Of a stretch of DNA of 64,000 nt, positions 46,101 through 54,513 are shown in pieces. Position 1 is the first letter of the stretch, and every line of letters starts with the position of its first letter. Under the pieces are notes generated by a model that saw nothing but the letters and a program-made list of their open reading frames with translations, was not told the DNA's origin and ran no database searches. This DNA comes from Cecembia calidifontis (GTDB taxonomy: Bacteria; Bacteroidota; Bacteroidia; Cytophagales; Cyclobacteriaceae). The position numbers were made by a program, and so were the translations under genes. The stretch is taken from the NCBI RefSeq assembly GCF_004216715.1, contig NZ_SGXG01000001.1, forward strand, positions 3,642,501 through 3,706,500, given 5' to 3'.

Positions 46101-47859
46101 GGATAGAAACATTTAAAATGGTAACTGTTTCACCATTTAAAACATCTGGTCCATTTCCATTATCTTCAAAAATATTTCCAATGTTATTGTTATTGGCTGA
46201 ACTAATTAGCGAATCATCACTGGCAACAAGCTCGTTAGAAACCAGCACAGTAACTGTAGCAGTTGAGCAATTGGTATTTTCAGGATCAGTTTCGGCCTCA
46301 CAAATGGTATAGATTATCGTATAGAGACCGCTAGGCACATTGCCTACCGTAATTGTTCCATTATCTACATCGATAGTTACAAGTGGATTGGATGGACTAA
46401 CCGATCTTATATTTACTTCCCGCGGTAGGATCGGATTGCCATTGAAAAGATCATTATCTAATGCATTGCCCGCATCAGGATTATTTGCCACAGTAGAAAC
46501 TGTAAGGTTATTGGCCACTACAATGTTCCTTGGCCTCACCTTAACTTTGGAAATATTATTTTCCAAGTTTGGATCGTTAGGGCCTGATGATATCTGAGCT
46601 AGATTGGTATAATCACCGGTTGTATTTACCCGAGCCCTTATAACTAAGGTTTCGACATCACCATAATTCAGAGATCCTATGTTCCAGATTCCTGTGGTGT
46701 TATTGTAAGTTCCCCTAGATGTGGAAGCACTTATAAAATTGAATCCAGAAGGCAATAAGTCCGTAACTTGTATCCCATTGGCATTTAATAAACCGTTGTT
46801 TATGGCTTTGATTGAAAAATCAATTTCATCACCATAATCAGGTGTCAAATTATTTACCGTCTTCACTACACTTAAATCAGCGGATTCCGACCTTATTAAA
46901 AAAACCTTACCATCACCGTGGTTCACATTGGCTCCTATATACCTTATCCCTGTAATATATGAACCAAGGGGTGCCACTTCATTTAACCTAAAAAGTGCAA
47001 TCCCGATATTACCATTGTTAGCATTGACCCTACCTGACCTCCAATAATCCGCACCTACAGCAGGCTGACCAAAGACGGGACCAACTATTGATGGACCGGG
47101 TCTTGCAAAAAATCTACTTAAAACGATTTCAGGTCCACCAAAAGTCTCAGCACCCAAAACCTCAATATAAATGCAACTATTAGCATTTCTAGTTGATATT
47201 GCAATTATTCCATCTTGATTTACGACTTGTAAATTATCATAGAAAATTGATTGGACCTGAGCATCTGTCGTTAAAGCTTGATCAAAGTCTGAACAAATGT
47301 TTCTTCCATTTCCATCGGATTCAAAAATAAAATTCATGTTCGGACTTGAAAAAGCCGCTAAAGCATTCGAATTCCAGGTTGGGGTATTGCTTGCTGATTC
47401 AATGATTACACCGTTTTCAACAATCCTATTTTGGTTATGGCCGTTTGGCCCAAGTCTGGACAGTTCATATCTTGATGGAGCGGCAAACCTGTTGAAAACC
47501 TTCCCGTCAACGGTAATTGATACCAAATTAGCTGGTGAAGTGGTTGTTGGCTGAGGTCCATCCCATTCGAATGTTACCCCTGAAATGATACTTGGCGGTT
47601 GGATTTGAGCATTTGATTCCACACCAAGTCCGCAAATCAAAATGCTGATCAAAAAACAAAGCTTCCCTAAAAAAGAAACATTCAATGCAAAAATGGAAGA
47701 ATGAAAAAAGTGCCACTTTATCCTAAAGTTTGAGTCGGAAGAGCAGTTTTTTTTGTAAAAATGTTTGTCCCAAATAACTCCCTTGCCCAAAACTTTCGAT
47801 TTTTTGTGAGGTTGATTGGTAAGTTGCTTCCAATTTTGAAAAAAGACCGATAAAATCAT
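43114..47859 (-). CDS. Giant cell-surface protein with tandem repeats and type IX type-B sorting domain
   Basis: With ATG 47859 the product is about 1581 residues; a TTG at 47883 would add eight. A membrane-like signal segment (SFLGKLCFLISILICGLGV) ends near residue 85, so the cytoplasmic N-tail is long. Next come a unique N-terminal domain (about 85-320), DUF11-like domains (LSVVKTVNNLTPDYGDEIDF), five to six near-identical 102-residue repeats and more divergent ones, another DUF11 domain, and a type-B C-terminal sorting domain (FIPNVFTPNGNGVNDTFEI, ending GWIQVVKK). It is secreted by the type IX system, probably as an adhesin or gliding-related surface protein. Partner: PorP/SprF just downstream. 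Confidence 0.9.
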   Translation of the reverse strand: MILSVFFQNWKQLTNQPHKKSKVLGKGVIWDKHFYKKNCSSDSNFRIKWHFFHSSIFALNVSFLGKLCFLISILICGLGVESNAQIQPPSIISGVTFEWDGPQPTTTSPANLVSITVDGKVFNRFAAPSRYELSRLGPNGHNQNRIVENGVIIESASNTPTWNSNALAAFSSPNMNFIFESDGNGRNICSDFDQALTTDAQVQSIFYDNLQVVNQDGIIAISTRNANSCIYIEVLGAETFGGPEIVLSRFFARPGPSIVGPVFGQPAVGADYWRSGRVNANNGNIGIALFRLNEVAPLGSYITGIRYIGANVNHGDGKVFLIRSESADLSVVKTVNNLTPDYGDEIDFSIKAINNGLLNANGIQVTDLLPSGFNFISASTSRGTYNNTTGIWNIGSLNYGDVETLVIRARVNTTGDYTNLAQISSGPNDPNLENNISKVKVRPRNIVVANNLTVSTVANNPDAGNALDNDLFNGNPILPREVNIRSVSPSNPLVTIDVDNGTITVGNVPSGLYTIIYTICEAETDPENTNCSTATVTVLVSNELVASDDSLISSANNNNIGNIFEDNGNGPDVLNGETVTILNVSIRNVIASNPLVTVDVATGNIMVGDVPVGTYQIEYTICETGTDPAESNCSTATVTVEVRNLIVANDDLVTTSANNPNAGNVLEDNGNGADTFNGTELTAGQVSISVVSTSNPLVTLDTATGNISVGNVVSGSYTIDYTICETGTNPAGSNCSTATVTVEVRNLIVANDDLVTTSANNPNAGNVLEDNGNGADTFNGTELTAGQVSVSVVSTSNPLVTLDTATGNISVGNVVSGSYTIDYTICETGTNPAGSNCSTATVTVEVRNLIVANDDLLTTAANNPNAGNVLEDNGNGADTFNGKELTASQVSVLVVSTSNPLVTLDTATGNISVGNVGSGSYTIDYTICETGTNPAGSNCSTATVTVEVHNLIVANDDLVTTAANNPNAGNVLKGNGNGADTFNGTELTDGQVSVSVVSTSNPLVTLDTATGNISVGNVVSGSYTIDYTICETGTDPAESNCSTATVTVEVRNLIVANDDLVTTAANNPNAGNVLEDNGNGADTFNGKGLTAGQVSISVVSTSHPLVTLDTATGNIVVGEVGGGTFEVAYSICEIGSNPVNCKSAVVTVIVEIEDIKIEANDDIVQDVRGKSGAVNIINILDNDLLNGEAINLSDVIISVSGNQVLNPIPFTNSNSLPESNVVLNPDGSVNVAADTEPDTYVLDYSICSSSDPSICDTATIRVIVQVSSIIANDDNYGPLNGILGATFGNVIENDSINGIPVNLSDVILSWLSGSPELTLNEDGSITLASNTPSGEYILLYNLCEARDPNNCVTAIVKVVVIGEVDLSIEKTSNGIEVWGSEVFEYLITVSNIGLADATNVTIEDLLPEGIDFESQEVKSSISSLEINFEQQGNKLIWTLPVLPVNVNVDIRLNVLAQNIEGTKPFVVINNATVKGEELETNLNNNSATDINAINPFFIPNVFTPNGNGVNDTFEIVGINKFVKNDLVIFNRFGDEIFHAENYRNNWDASGLVAGTYFYVLRGVDRFGVNQEFKGWIQVVKK
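44407..46236 (-). repeat. Tandem 306-bp (102-residue) repeats within surface protein gene
   Basis: Units starting NLIVANDDL begin at 45930, 45624, 45318, 45012 and 44706, exactly 306 bases apart; a more divergent unit precedes them (46236) and the last one diverges at its end. Units differ at few positions, so the expansion is recent. The segment 44701-44781 is identical to 45925-46005, four units away, while the units between differ there, which shows exchange between copies. Confidence 0.9.
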
Positions 47860-48162
47860 TTTAACTTTTTGCACAAGTTTCAAGCTAAGCCGGAATAGAA
47901 AAATATGGTATAAATGTAATAATATTTCTTTTATTTAATAAAAATTTACAAAAAAACTTTTTATAATGCCAAAAAACACATTTTTACCAAAGTATCTTCT
48001 GTTCTGTTTTTTGCATTATATAGACACTTTTTTAAATCTTATGCTTAATTTTGAGTTAAAACTATTGTTAAAAATACTGACCTAAATCATATTTTTTTTT
48101 AGCCCAATTAAGTATATTTAGATACTTTATTTTTCATTTTTTCGGGTTTAATAGAACACAAC
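47860..48162. other. AT-rich intergenic region
   Basis: These 303 bases separate the divergent surface-protein and hydrolase genes. They are very AT-rich and have no credible gene. TAatTTTG at 48046-48053 is a possible plus-strand -7 element, 109 bases before the hydrolase ATG. Confidence 0.5.
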
Positions 48163-48837
48163 ATGATAAAAGAACTGCTGAAAATTAAATTAGACCACAT
48201 TCATGTGGAAGGTGAGTTGATCATTCCCGATCACTGCCAGGGAATAGTCATCTTTTCACATGGTAGCGGCAGTGGAAGATTTAGCCCAAGGAACAACTTT
48301 GTAGCCCAGTATCTCAAGAAGTTGAATTTAGGGACCTTTCTTTTCGATCTTTTGACCAGAGAGGAAGCTATGGATTCTACCTTAAGATTCAATATTCCCT
48401 TGCTGACTGAAAGGTTGGAAAAAGTAAGCAGACACTTGCTAAAAATACCTTATACAAAAAGTTTGCCCTTTTGCTATTTCGGCGGAAGTACGGGAGCGGC
48501 ATCAGCGATGATAGCTTCTACTTTAATTCCCAGACATATAGCTGCTATTGTCTCAAGAGGGGGGAGATTAGACCTTTCATATGAGTACCTTCCTGAAGTT
48601 GAGGCGCCTTCCCTCTTGATTGTTGGAGAATATGATAACGATATATTAGAAATAAATAGAAGGGCACTTGATTTACTTCAAGTACCTAAAAAATTAGAAA
48701 TTGTCCCAGGGGCTACTCATCTTTTCGAAGAGCCAGGTTGCCTAGAACAGGTTGCAGAATTGGCGGGAAATTGGTTCTTGAAATATGCAAGGCTAAAATC
48801 AAATCAAAAAAAGCAAAGGATAAAAACAACAAATTAA
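48163..48837 (+). CDS. Alpha/beta hydrolase, dienelactone-hydrolase type
   Basis: The 224-residue protein has the alpha/beta-hydrolase fold: an oxyanion region VIFSHGSGSGRFSPRNN, the nucleophile elbow FGGSTGAASA (Ser in GGSTG), an Asp after the seventh strand (VGEYDNDILE) and the His in PGATHLFEEPG. It is cytoplasmic. In some other bacteria a hydrolase of this type is fused to a phosphoribosyltransferase like the next gene, which starts 31 bases downstream, so the two probably work together. Confidence 0.87.
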   Translation: MIKELLKIKLDHIHVEGELIIPDHCQGIVIFSHGSGSGRFSPRNNFVAQYLKKLNLGTFLFDLLTREEAMDSTLRFNIPLLTERLEKVSRHLLKIPYTKSLPFCYFGGSTGAASAMIASTLIPRHIAAIVSRGGRLDLSYEYLPEVEAPSLLIVGEYDNDILEINRRALDLLQVPKKLEIVPGATHLFEEPGCLEQVAELAGNWFLKYARLKSNQKKQRIKTTN

Positions 48838-48868
48838 AGGCGCCATTTACAATTAATCATTGAAAGGG

Positions 48869-49519
48869 ATGTTCAAAAACAGAAAAGATGCGGCTATCCA
48901 ACTGGGCAAAGCACTTGAAAAATATAAAGGAATCAATGCGCTTGTCTTGGGCATTCCTCGTGGTGGGGCAGAGACTGCCTATTATGTTGCAAGAGAACTG
49001 GAAGGCGACATGGGGCTTGTTATAAGCAGGAAATTGGGGCATCCCCAAAATCCAGAGTATGCCATAGGGGCAATTGCAGAAGATGGCAGTATTTATTTAT
49101 CACCTTATGCCAGTTCCGAGGTATCCGAAGAAGAGCTTGCACAAATTAAAAAAGAGCAAGAGGAAGAGATAAAAAGTAGAATCCAAAGATTCAGAAATGG
49201 AAAGCCTCTTCCGGAAATGAAAGGCAGGACAGTTATCCTTGTGGATGATGGTATCGCCACAGGGGCAACACTGATGGCCACGATTATGCTTTGTAAAAAC
49301 AATGAAGCACAAAAAATTGTAGTAGGAGCACCTGTATCAAGCAGAGAAATGGCTAAAAAGCTTAAAACCTTGGTAGATGATGTCATTATTCTGGAAATTC
49401 CCTATGATTACCATGCAGTATCCCAAGTTTATGAGGAGTTTTTCAATTTGAGAGATGAAGATGCTATTCAATTTTTGAAAGATTGGGAGAAATCAAAAAA
49501 AGAAAATCAAAACAAATAA
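48869..49519 (+). CDS. Phosphoribosyltransferase family protein
   Basis: With ATG 48869 the product is 216 residues; a TTG at 48860 would add three. The PRPP-binding motif is VILVDDGIATGATLMATIM. The N-terminal region LVLGIPRGGAETAYYVAREL and MGLVISRKLGHPQNPEYAIG are typical of the class found next to dienelactone-like hydrolases. The substrate base is not known. It lies between the hydrolase and the Gre-like gene on the same strand. Confidence 0.9.
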   Translation: MFKNRKDAAIQLGKALEKYKGINALVLGIPRGGAETAYYVARELEGDMGLVISRKLGHPQNPEYAIGAIAEDGSIYLSPYASSEVSEEELAQIKKEQEEEIKSRIQRFRNGKPLPEMKGRTVILVDDGIATGATLMATIMLCKNNEAQKIVVGAPVSSREMAKKLKTLVDDVIILEIPYDYHAVSQVYEEFFNLRDEDAIQFLKDWEKSKKENQNK

Positions 49520-49548
49520 ACTTCTTAGTCAACCTAAATAAACTATTT

Positions 49549-50034
49549 ATGAACAGGAAAATATTTCAGGTACAGCATGCACCTTTCAAGAAAAAACTTC
49601 TCGAAGCAGGTATCCGAAAACACCAATCCGTCATCGACGATTTCAAAAAAAGTATCAAAGAATTGCTGGGAGGTGAAGGATTAGTGAATGAAGAGGAAAT
49701 GGATCTTTCCCAACAAAGTTTCAATACCGAACAGGTTCAAAAGGCAAATGCCATTGGAGACCAAGTTGCATTTGCCAACGAGGAGATGACGCTTTTGAAC
49801 AATATGCTCCCCAGTATTGAGGATATCCATGACCAAGTGACATTAGGTTCAGTGGTCGTGACTGAAAACAGGATCTTTTTCGTATCGGCAAGTATTGAAG
49901 AATTTGAAGTGGATGGAATCAAGGTCTTTGGTTTATCCACACAAAGTCCATTGTACCAGGAAATGAAAGGAAAGAAAAAAGGTGATAAGTTTTCCTTCAA
50001 AGACAATCATTATACTATCCTGGATCTATTTTAA
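49549..50034 (+). CDS. GreA/GreB C-terminal-like (Rnk-type) protein
   Basis: With ATG 49549 (an upstream in-frame start at 49483 overlaps the previous gene) the product is 161 residues. The N-terminal half is a charged helical segment and the C-terminal half (about 90-161) is the FKBP-like Gre domain: VTLGSVVVTENRIFFVSAS and SPLYQEMKGKKKGDKFSF. Gre-like factors bind RNA polymerase; without a full acidic coiled-coil tip it may inhibit rather than cleave, as Rnk does. The target is inferred. Confidence 0.82.
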   Translation: MNRKIFQVQHAPFKKKLLEAGIRKHQSVIDDFKKSIKELLGGEGLVNEEEMDLSQQSFNTEQVQKANAIGDQVAFANEEMTLLNNMLPSIEDIHDQVTLGSVVVTENRIFFVSASIEEFEVDGIKVFGLSTQSPLYQEMKGKKKGDKFSFKDNHYTILDLF

Positions 50035-50063
50035 AAAAACTTATAAGTTAAAAACCACAGATA

Positions 50064-51095
50064 TCAATGGAGGCAATCTAACACTTTTGCCCCCTTGATA
50101 TGCCCTCGTTTGAGTTCAACTAAGGCCTCATTGGCTTTTTCAAAGGGATATACCTCGACTTGAGGTCTTATGGGGACCTTGGCGGCAAGTTGTAAGAATT
50201 CTTCTACATCCAACCTAGTAATGTTGGCCACAGACTTGATTTCTTTTTCCATCCACAGATGATCGGGATAATTTAAATTCAAAAGGAACTGCATATCCTG
50301 TGATTCTTTTCTGATGGCATTGATGACCAGCCTTCCAGCGGGATTTAAATGATGCAAAGAACCTATTACTGTTCTCCAAACCGGGGTAGTATCTATAATG
50401 GCGAGTAATTTTTTAGGGGGTACCTCGTCGATGTCTCCTGCCCAATCAGCACCCAAACGCAATGAAAACTGCTGCTCTTCTATGCTCCTTGCGAAAACAA
50501 AAATGGGTGAATTTGGAAAAAGAAATTTGGCCATTTTAAGGACAAGATGTCCCGAAGAACCAAAGCCCGTCAAGCCCAGCGCCTGCCCATCACTCAGTCC
50601 TGTGAGTTTTAAAGACCTATACCCTATCGCCCCCGCGCATAATAATGGAGCCGCTTCAAAATCGCTTAAATCTTGGGGGATCGGGAATGCAAACTTCTCG
50701 TCAACAAGCATGTATTCTGCATAGCCTCCATTAGCATCCCTTCCTGTTGCCTTAAAATCAGGGCATAAATTTTCCAGTCCTTTTTCGCAATATTCACAAT
50801 GTCCACAAGCGGAAAAAATCCAAGCTACCCCTACCCTTTCTCCTTCTTTTAAAATGGAAACTTTTTCTCCCACTTTTTCAACAATGCCAATTACCTGATG
50901 GCCGGGAATAACAGGAAAAAAGGGAGGTGGCGTCCTGCCTTCAATTTCATCCAACTCCGTGTGACATATACCACAGCAGAAAACCTTGATCAAAACCTGA
51001 TTTTCCTTTGGGTCTGAGACAGTAAAATCCTCCAAAGTCAAGGGGGTTTTGACTTTGGTAAGATCAGAGACTGCTTTCAACAACCAGGCTTTCAT
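50064..51095 (-). CDS. Zinc-dependent alcohol dehydrogenase
   Basis: The 343-residue protein is a medium-chain dehydrogenase. Catalytic zinc ligands are in VFCCGICHTELDEIEG and PVIPGHQVIGIVEKVGE; the structural-zinc cysteines are in ACGHCEYCEKGLENLC. The cofactor motif is ALGLTGFGSSGHLVLKMA. Likely NAD(P)-linked oxidation of alcohols or reduction of aldehydes. It lies between the Gre-like gene (convergent) and glycogen phosphorylase (same strand, 66 bases upstream). Confidence 0.93.
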   Translation of the reverse strand: MKAWLLKAVSDLTKVKTPLTLEDFTVSDPKENQVLIKVFCCGICHTELDEIEGRTPPPFFPVIPGHQVIGIVEKVGEKVSILKEGERVGVAWIFSACGHCEYCEKGLENLCPDFKATGRDANGGYAEYMLVDEKFAFPIPQDLSDFEAAPLLCAGAIGYRSLKLTGLSDGQALGLTGFGSSGHLVLKMAKFLFPNSPIFVFARSIEEQQFSLRLGADWAGDIDEVPPKKLLAIIDTTPVWRTVIGSLHHLNPAGRLVINAIRKESQDMQFLLNLNYPDHLWMEKEIKSVANITRLDVEEFLQLAAKVPIRPQVEVYPFEKANEALVELKRGHIKGAKVLDCLH

Positions 51096-51161
51096 TAAGG
51101 AGGTGAATTTGAAGTTTTAATTTACCAAAATTTCCCTTCAAAACCCGAGAAAAAATCCAGT

Positions 51162-53678
51162 TCAGTATTTTCCATTGAGATGTACAGGTACAGATTTTAC
51201 TTTCCAGATTTCATCACAGTATTCCCTGATGCTCCTGTCACTTGAAAACTTACCCATTCTGGCAGTATTCAATATGGACATTTTTGCCCAGGATTTCTTG
51301 TCTTTAAAGGCTTCCGCAGCCTGTTCCTGACTGGCTACATAGGAGGCAAAATCTGCCAAAACCAAGAATGGATCATGGTAAAGCAAGTTATCTACCAGGT
51401 CTTTAAATATCTTATCGTCCAAATGGGAAAAATATCCGGATGCAATTTGGTCAATAGCGAGTTTCAATTCCTCATTCTCCAGGTAGTAGCTGTAAGGATT
51501 ATATCCTTCATTTTTCTTTTTCGCAACTTCTTCTGCAGTCAGTCCAAATAAGAAGAAATTCTCCTCTCCTACTGCTTCCCTGATTTCCACATTGGCGCCA
51601 TCTAAGGTCCCTATGGTTATGGCGCCGTTCATAGACAATTTCATATTACCGGTTCCTGAGGCTTCTTTGCCTGCGGTAGAAATCTGAACGGAAAGGTCTG
51701 CGGCCGGATAAATTACCTGAGCATTGCTGACATTATAGTTTGGAAAAAAGACCACCTTTAACCTATCCATCACGTCAGGATCATTATTGACAATTTCCCC
51801 TACAGAATTGATGAGTTTGATAATCAGCTTTGCCATCCTGTAACCTGGTGCCGCCTTACCTGCAAAAATGAACGTGCGGGGAACAATTTCCAGACTTGGA
51901 TTCTTTTTGATCCTATTATATAAAGCGATCACATGGAGAATATTGAGATGTTGCCTCTTGTATTCATGAATTCTTTTTACATGAACATCAAAGAGGGAAT
52001 CTGGATTGACTTTGATACCTGTCCTGTTCAGAATTTTTTTGGCGAGGGTCTTTTTCATCTCATACTTAACATCCATCCAAGCCTTCTGGAATTCAGGATC
52101 ATCGGCAAAGGCTTCCAATCGTTTGAGTTCCTCTAAATGTTTGATCCAGGATTCACCAATTTTACCGGAAATCAATGAGGTCAATTTCGGATTACTCAAA
52201 ACCAACCATCTCCTTGGAGTGACTCCATTGGTCTTATTACTGAATTTTTCAGGGTACAGGGCATACCAATCTTTTAAAACGGTACTTTTTAGCAGCTCTG
52301 TATGTAGTGCGGCCACTCCATTGATGGCAAAGCTGCCGGCACAGGCCAGATTTGCCATTTTAATATATTTCCTAGGCCCCTCCCCAATGATAGAAAGACT
52401 ATTGATTTTATTATGGTTGCCGTACACTTTGATCGTAACCTCGTCCAAAAATCTACGGTTGATTTCATAAATAAGTTCAAGATGCCTTGGGAGAACTGAG
52501 CCGAATAATTCCAAATCCCAGGTTTCCAAGGCTTCAGGCAAAAGCGTATGATTGGTATAAGCAAATGACCTGGTGGTCACCCTCCAGGCATCCACCCATT
52601 CCAGATCATATTCATCCACCAAAAGCCGCATCATCTCCGCAATGGCAATAGCAGGATGGGTATCATTCAACTGTACGGCAAAAGTCACATTGAAGTCTTC
52701 TATCTTTTCCCCTTGTCTCAGATGAATACCAATCATATCCTGAAGGGAACAGGATACAAAAAAGTATTGCTGCTGCAACCTTAGAATTTTACCGCTCAAT
52801 GTCTCATCATTCGGATAAAGCACCTTACTGATATTTTCGCAGATGATCTTTTGGTTGACTGCATTGTTATAATCCCCGGAATTGAAGGACTGAAAATCAA
52901 AGGATTTTGGTGCTTCTGACTTCCAGAGTCTTAAGGTATTGGTAGTATTGACCTTATATCCTACGATAGGCGTATCGTAAGCCACACCCTTTACCGTCAG
53001 TTCAGGTATCCAATTGCTGCGGAATTTTCCATCTCTGTCCATATAATGTTGGACATATCCGCCCAACTTGACTTCATAATTCAGTTCCCTCCTGGCAATT
53101 TCCCAGGGATTGCCCCTTCTGAGCCAATTATCCGTGTCTTCAACTTGCCAGCCATCTCTGATTTCCTGCTCGAAAATCCCAAACTGATACCTAATACCAT
53201 AGCCTATGGCAGGAACTTCAAGCGCTGCCAAGGAGTCCATATAACAGGCAGCCAAGCGACCAAGCCCCCCATTTCCCAGGCCTGGCTCAACTTCCTTATC
53301 CAGCAACCACTGCAAATTGATCCCCAGTTCCTGGGTAGCCTGCTCTACTTCCTTAAATATTCCAAGATTAATCAGGTTATTGGCCAGGTGTGGCCCCAAG
53401 AGATATTCTGCAGACAAATAAGAAACTATCCGGTGCCTTCCCTCTAAATATTGCTTCACAGAAGCTACCCATCTTTGAAGCAGACGATCCCTTACAGCAT
53501 AAGCAAGGGACATGTAATAATCATTCCTTGTTGCTATTTCAGGGTATTTTCCCTGAACATAAAAAAGGTTGTTTAATATCGCCTTTTTTAATGCTTCCAC
53601 ACTAAGGCCTGTTCTTGCATCTTCATCGAGCACCTCTGAAGGTCTTTGTGAGGATGCTGCATGTTCGTTTTTATCCAT
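51162..53678 (-). CDS. glgP: Glycogen/alpha-glucan phosphorylase
   Basis: The 838-residue protein has normal length for glycogen phosphorylase. The PLP-lysine motif is EASGTGNMKLSMNGAITIG. Other signatures are EPGLGNGGLGRLAACYMDSL and GVTPRRWLVLSNP. It cleaves alpha-1,4-glucan with phosphate to glucose 1-phosphate in the cytoplasm. No glgC or glgA is in the window. It may share the minus-strand transcript with the alcohol dehydrogenase. Confidence 0.95.
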   Translation of the reverse strand: MDKNEHAASSQRPSEVLDEDARTGLSVEALKKAILNNLFYVQGKYPEIATRNDYYMSLAYAVRDRLLQRWVASVKQYLEGRHRIVSYLSAEYLLGPHLANNLINLGIFKEVEQATQELGINLQWLLDKEVEPGLGNGGLGRLAACYMDSLAALEVPAIGYGIRYQFGIFEQEIRDGWQVEDTDNWLRRGNPWEIARRELNYEVKLGGYVQHYMDRDGKFRSNWIPELTVKGVAYDTPIVGYKVNTTNTLRLWKSEAPKSFDFQSFNSGDYNNAVNQKIICENISKVLYPNDETLSGKILRLQQQYFFVSCSLQDMIGIHLRQGEKIEDFNVTFAVQLNDTHPAIAIAEMMRLLVDEYDLEWVDAWRVTTRSFAYTNHTLLPEALETWDLELFGSVLPRHLELIYEINRRFLDEVTIKVYGNHNKINSLSIIGEGPRKYIKMANLACAGSFAINGVAALHTELLKSTVLKDWYALYPEKFSNKTNGVTPRRWLVLSNPKLTSLISGKIGESWIKHLEELKRLEAFADDPEFQKAWMDVKYEMKKTLAKKILNRTGIKVNPDSLFDVHVKRIHEYKRQHLNILHVIALYNRIKKNPSLEIVPRTFIFAGKAAPGYRMAKLIIKLINSVGEIVNNDPDVMDRLKVVFFPNYNVSNAQVIYPAADLSVQISTAGKEASGTGNMKLSMNGAITIGTLDGANVEIREAVGEENFFLFGLTAEEVAKKKNEGYNPYSYYLENEELKLAIDQIASGYFSHLDDKIFKDLVDNLLYHDPFLVLADFASYVASQEQAAEAFKDKKSWAKMSILNTARMGKFSSDRSIREYCDEIWKVKSVPVHLNGKY

Positions 53679-53855
53679 TTCCTAATCCGCTAAATCGGTT
53701 TGAAGTTTGAAATTTAGGCAAAAGAAGAGGTTAAAAAAAACCCGAAATTTGAAGCTTATCCAATTTGGCAACCTAAACTTTTTATTTTGGGTAAAAAAAT
53801 TGATTGTTTTTTTTCAAAACTGTAAATTAAAGGAACATTAGAAAACCAGCAAATC

Positions 53856-54506
53856 ATGAAAAACTTGCCCTATTTATTTGCGCTCCTGATTCTATTGGGA
53901 TGTGCCCCATCTACAAAAATCACAGGTTCCTGGACCAGCCCGGATAAAAATCCGGAAGGCTATAGGAGTATTTTTATCGCTGCAGTCATTGATAATATGC
54001 AGACGAGACAAGTTGTCGAAAATGATTTCAAAAAGAAATTGGCAAAATTGAATATTTCCTCTGAAACCAGCTCAGAAAGGATAAAGCCCACTTTTTGGGA
54101 GAGCAAGGAAATAGACAAAGAGGCCATAAGGGAAATCATTTCTCAAAATGGATTCGATGCCATCCTAACCATGACTTTGCTGGAAAAGCACAGTGAGGAA
54201 AGGTATATTCCCGGAACAATGGTGTATAACCCCATGGTACTTGGAGGCTGGGGCTGGGGAAGAAGGGGGACTTACTGGGGATATTGGGTATATCATTACC
54301 CCATGATGGCAAGTCCAGGATATATCGTAAATGACAACGAATACATCATCGAGATCAATTTGTACGATGCGAAAACAGAGTTGCTGATTTGGTCCGCACA
54401 GTCCAAAACACTTAATCCTGATTCCCTGGAAAAGTTTGCTTCCGACTTCTCCACAGTAGTATTGGAGAAAATGCTGGAAGAAGGGGTTCTGAAACAATAC
54501 CTTTAA
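53856..54506 (+). CDS. Lipoprotein, DUF4136-like
   Basis: The 216-residue protein has a lipoprotein signal (LFALLILLGCAPSTKITGSW) with lipid-anchored Cys16. The body matches the DUF4136-like envelope family: FKKKLAKLNISSETSS, FDAILTMTLLEKHSEE, and a Gly/Trp/Tyr-rich loop (GGWGWGRRGTYWGYWVYHY). It probably sits in the outer membrane or periplasm. No function is known. Confidence 0.75.
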   Translation: MKNLPYLFALLILLGCAPSTKITGSWTSPDKNPEGYRSIFIAAVIDNMQTRQVVENDFKKKLAKLNISSETSSERIKPTFWESKEIDKEAIREIISQNGFDAILTMTLLEKHSEERYIPGTMVYNPMVLGGWGWGRRGTYWGYWVYHYPMMASPGYIVNDNEYIIEINLYDAKTELLIWSAQSKTLNPDSLEKFASDFSTVVLEKMLEEGVLKQYL

Positions 54507-54513
54507 CAGTTTC

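Noticed and set aside
44407..46236. CRISPR-like array, since repeats are regular, and plus-strand reading frames of 60-85 codons within them.
   Set aside because: The period is 306 bases and the whole unit codes for one protein on the minus strand. The plus-strand frames are shadows of the repeat.
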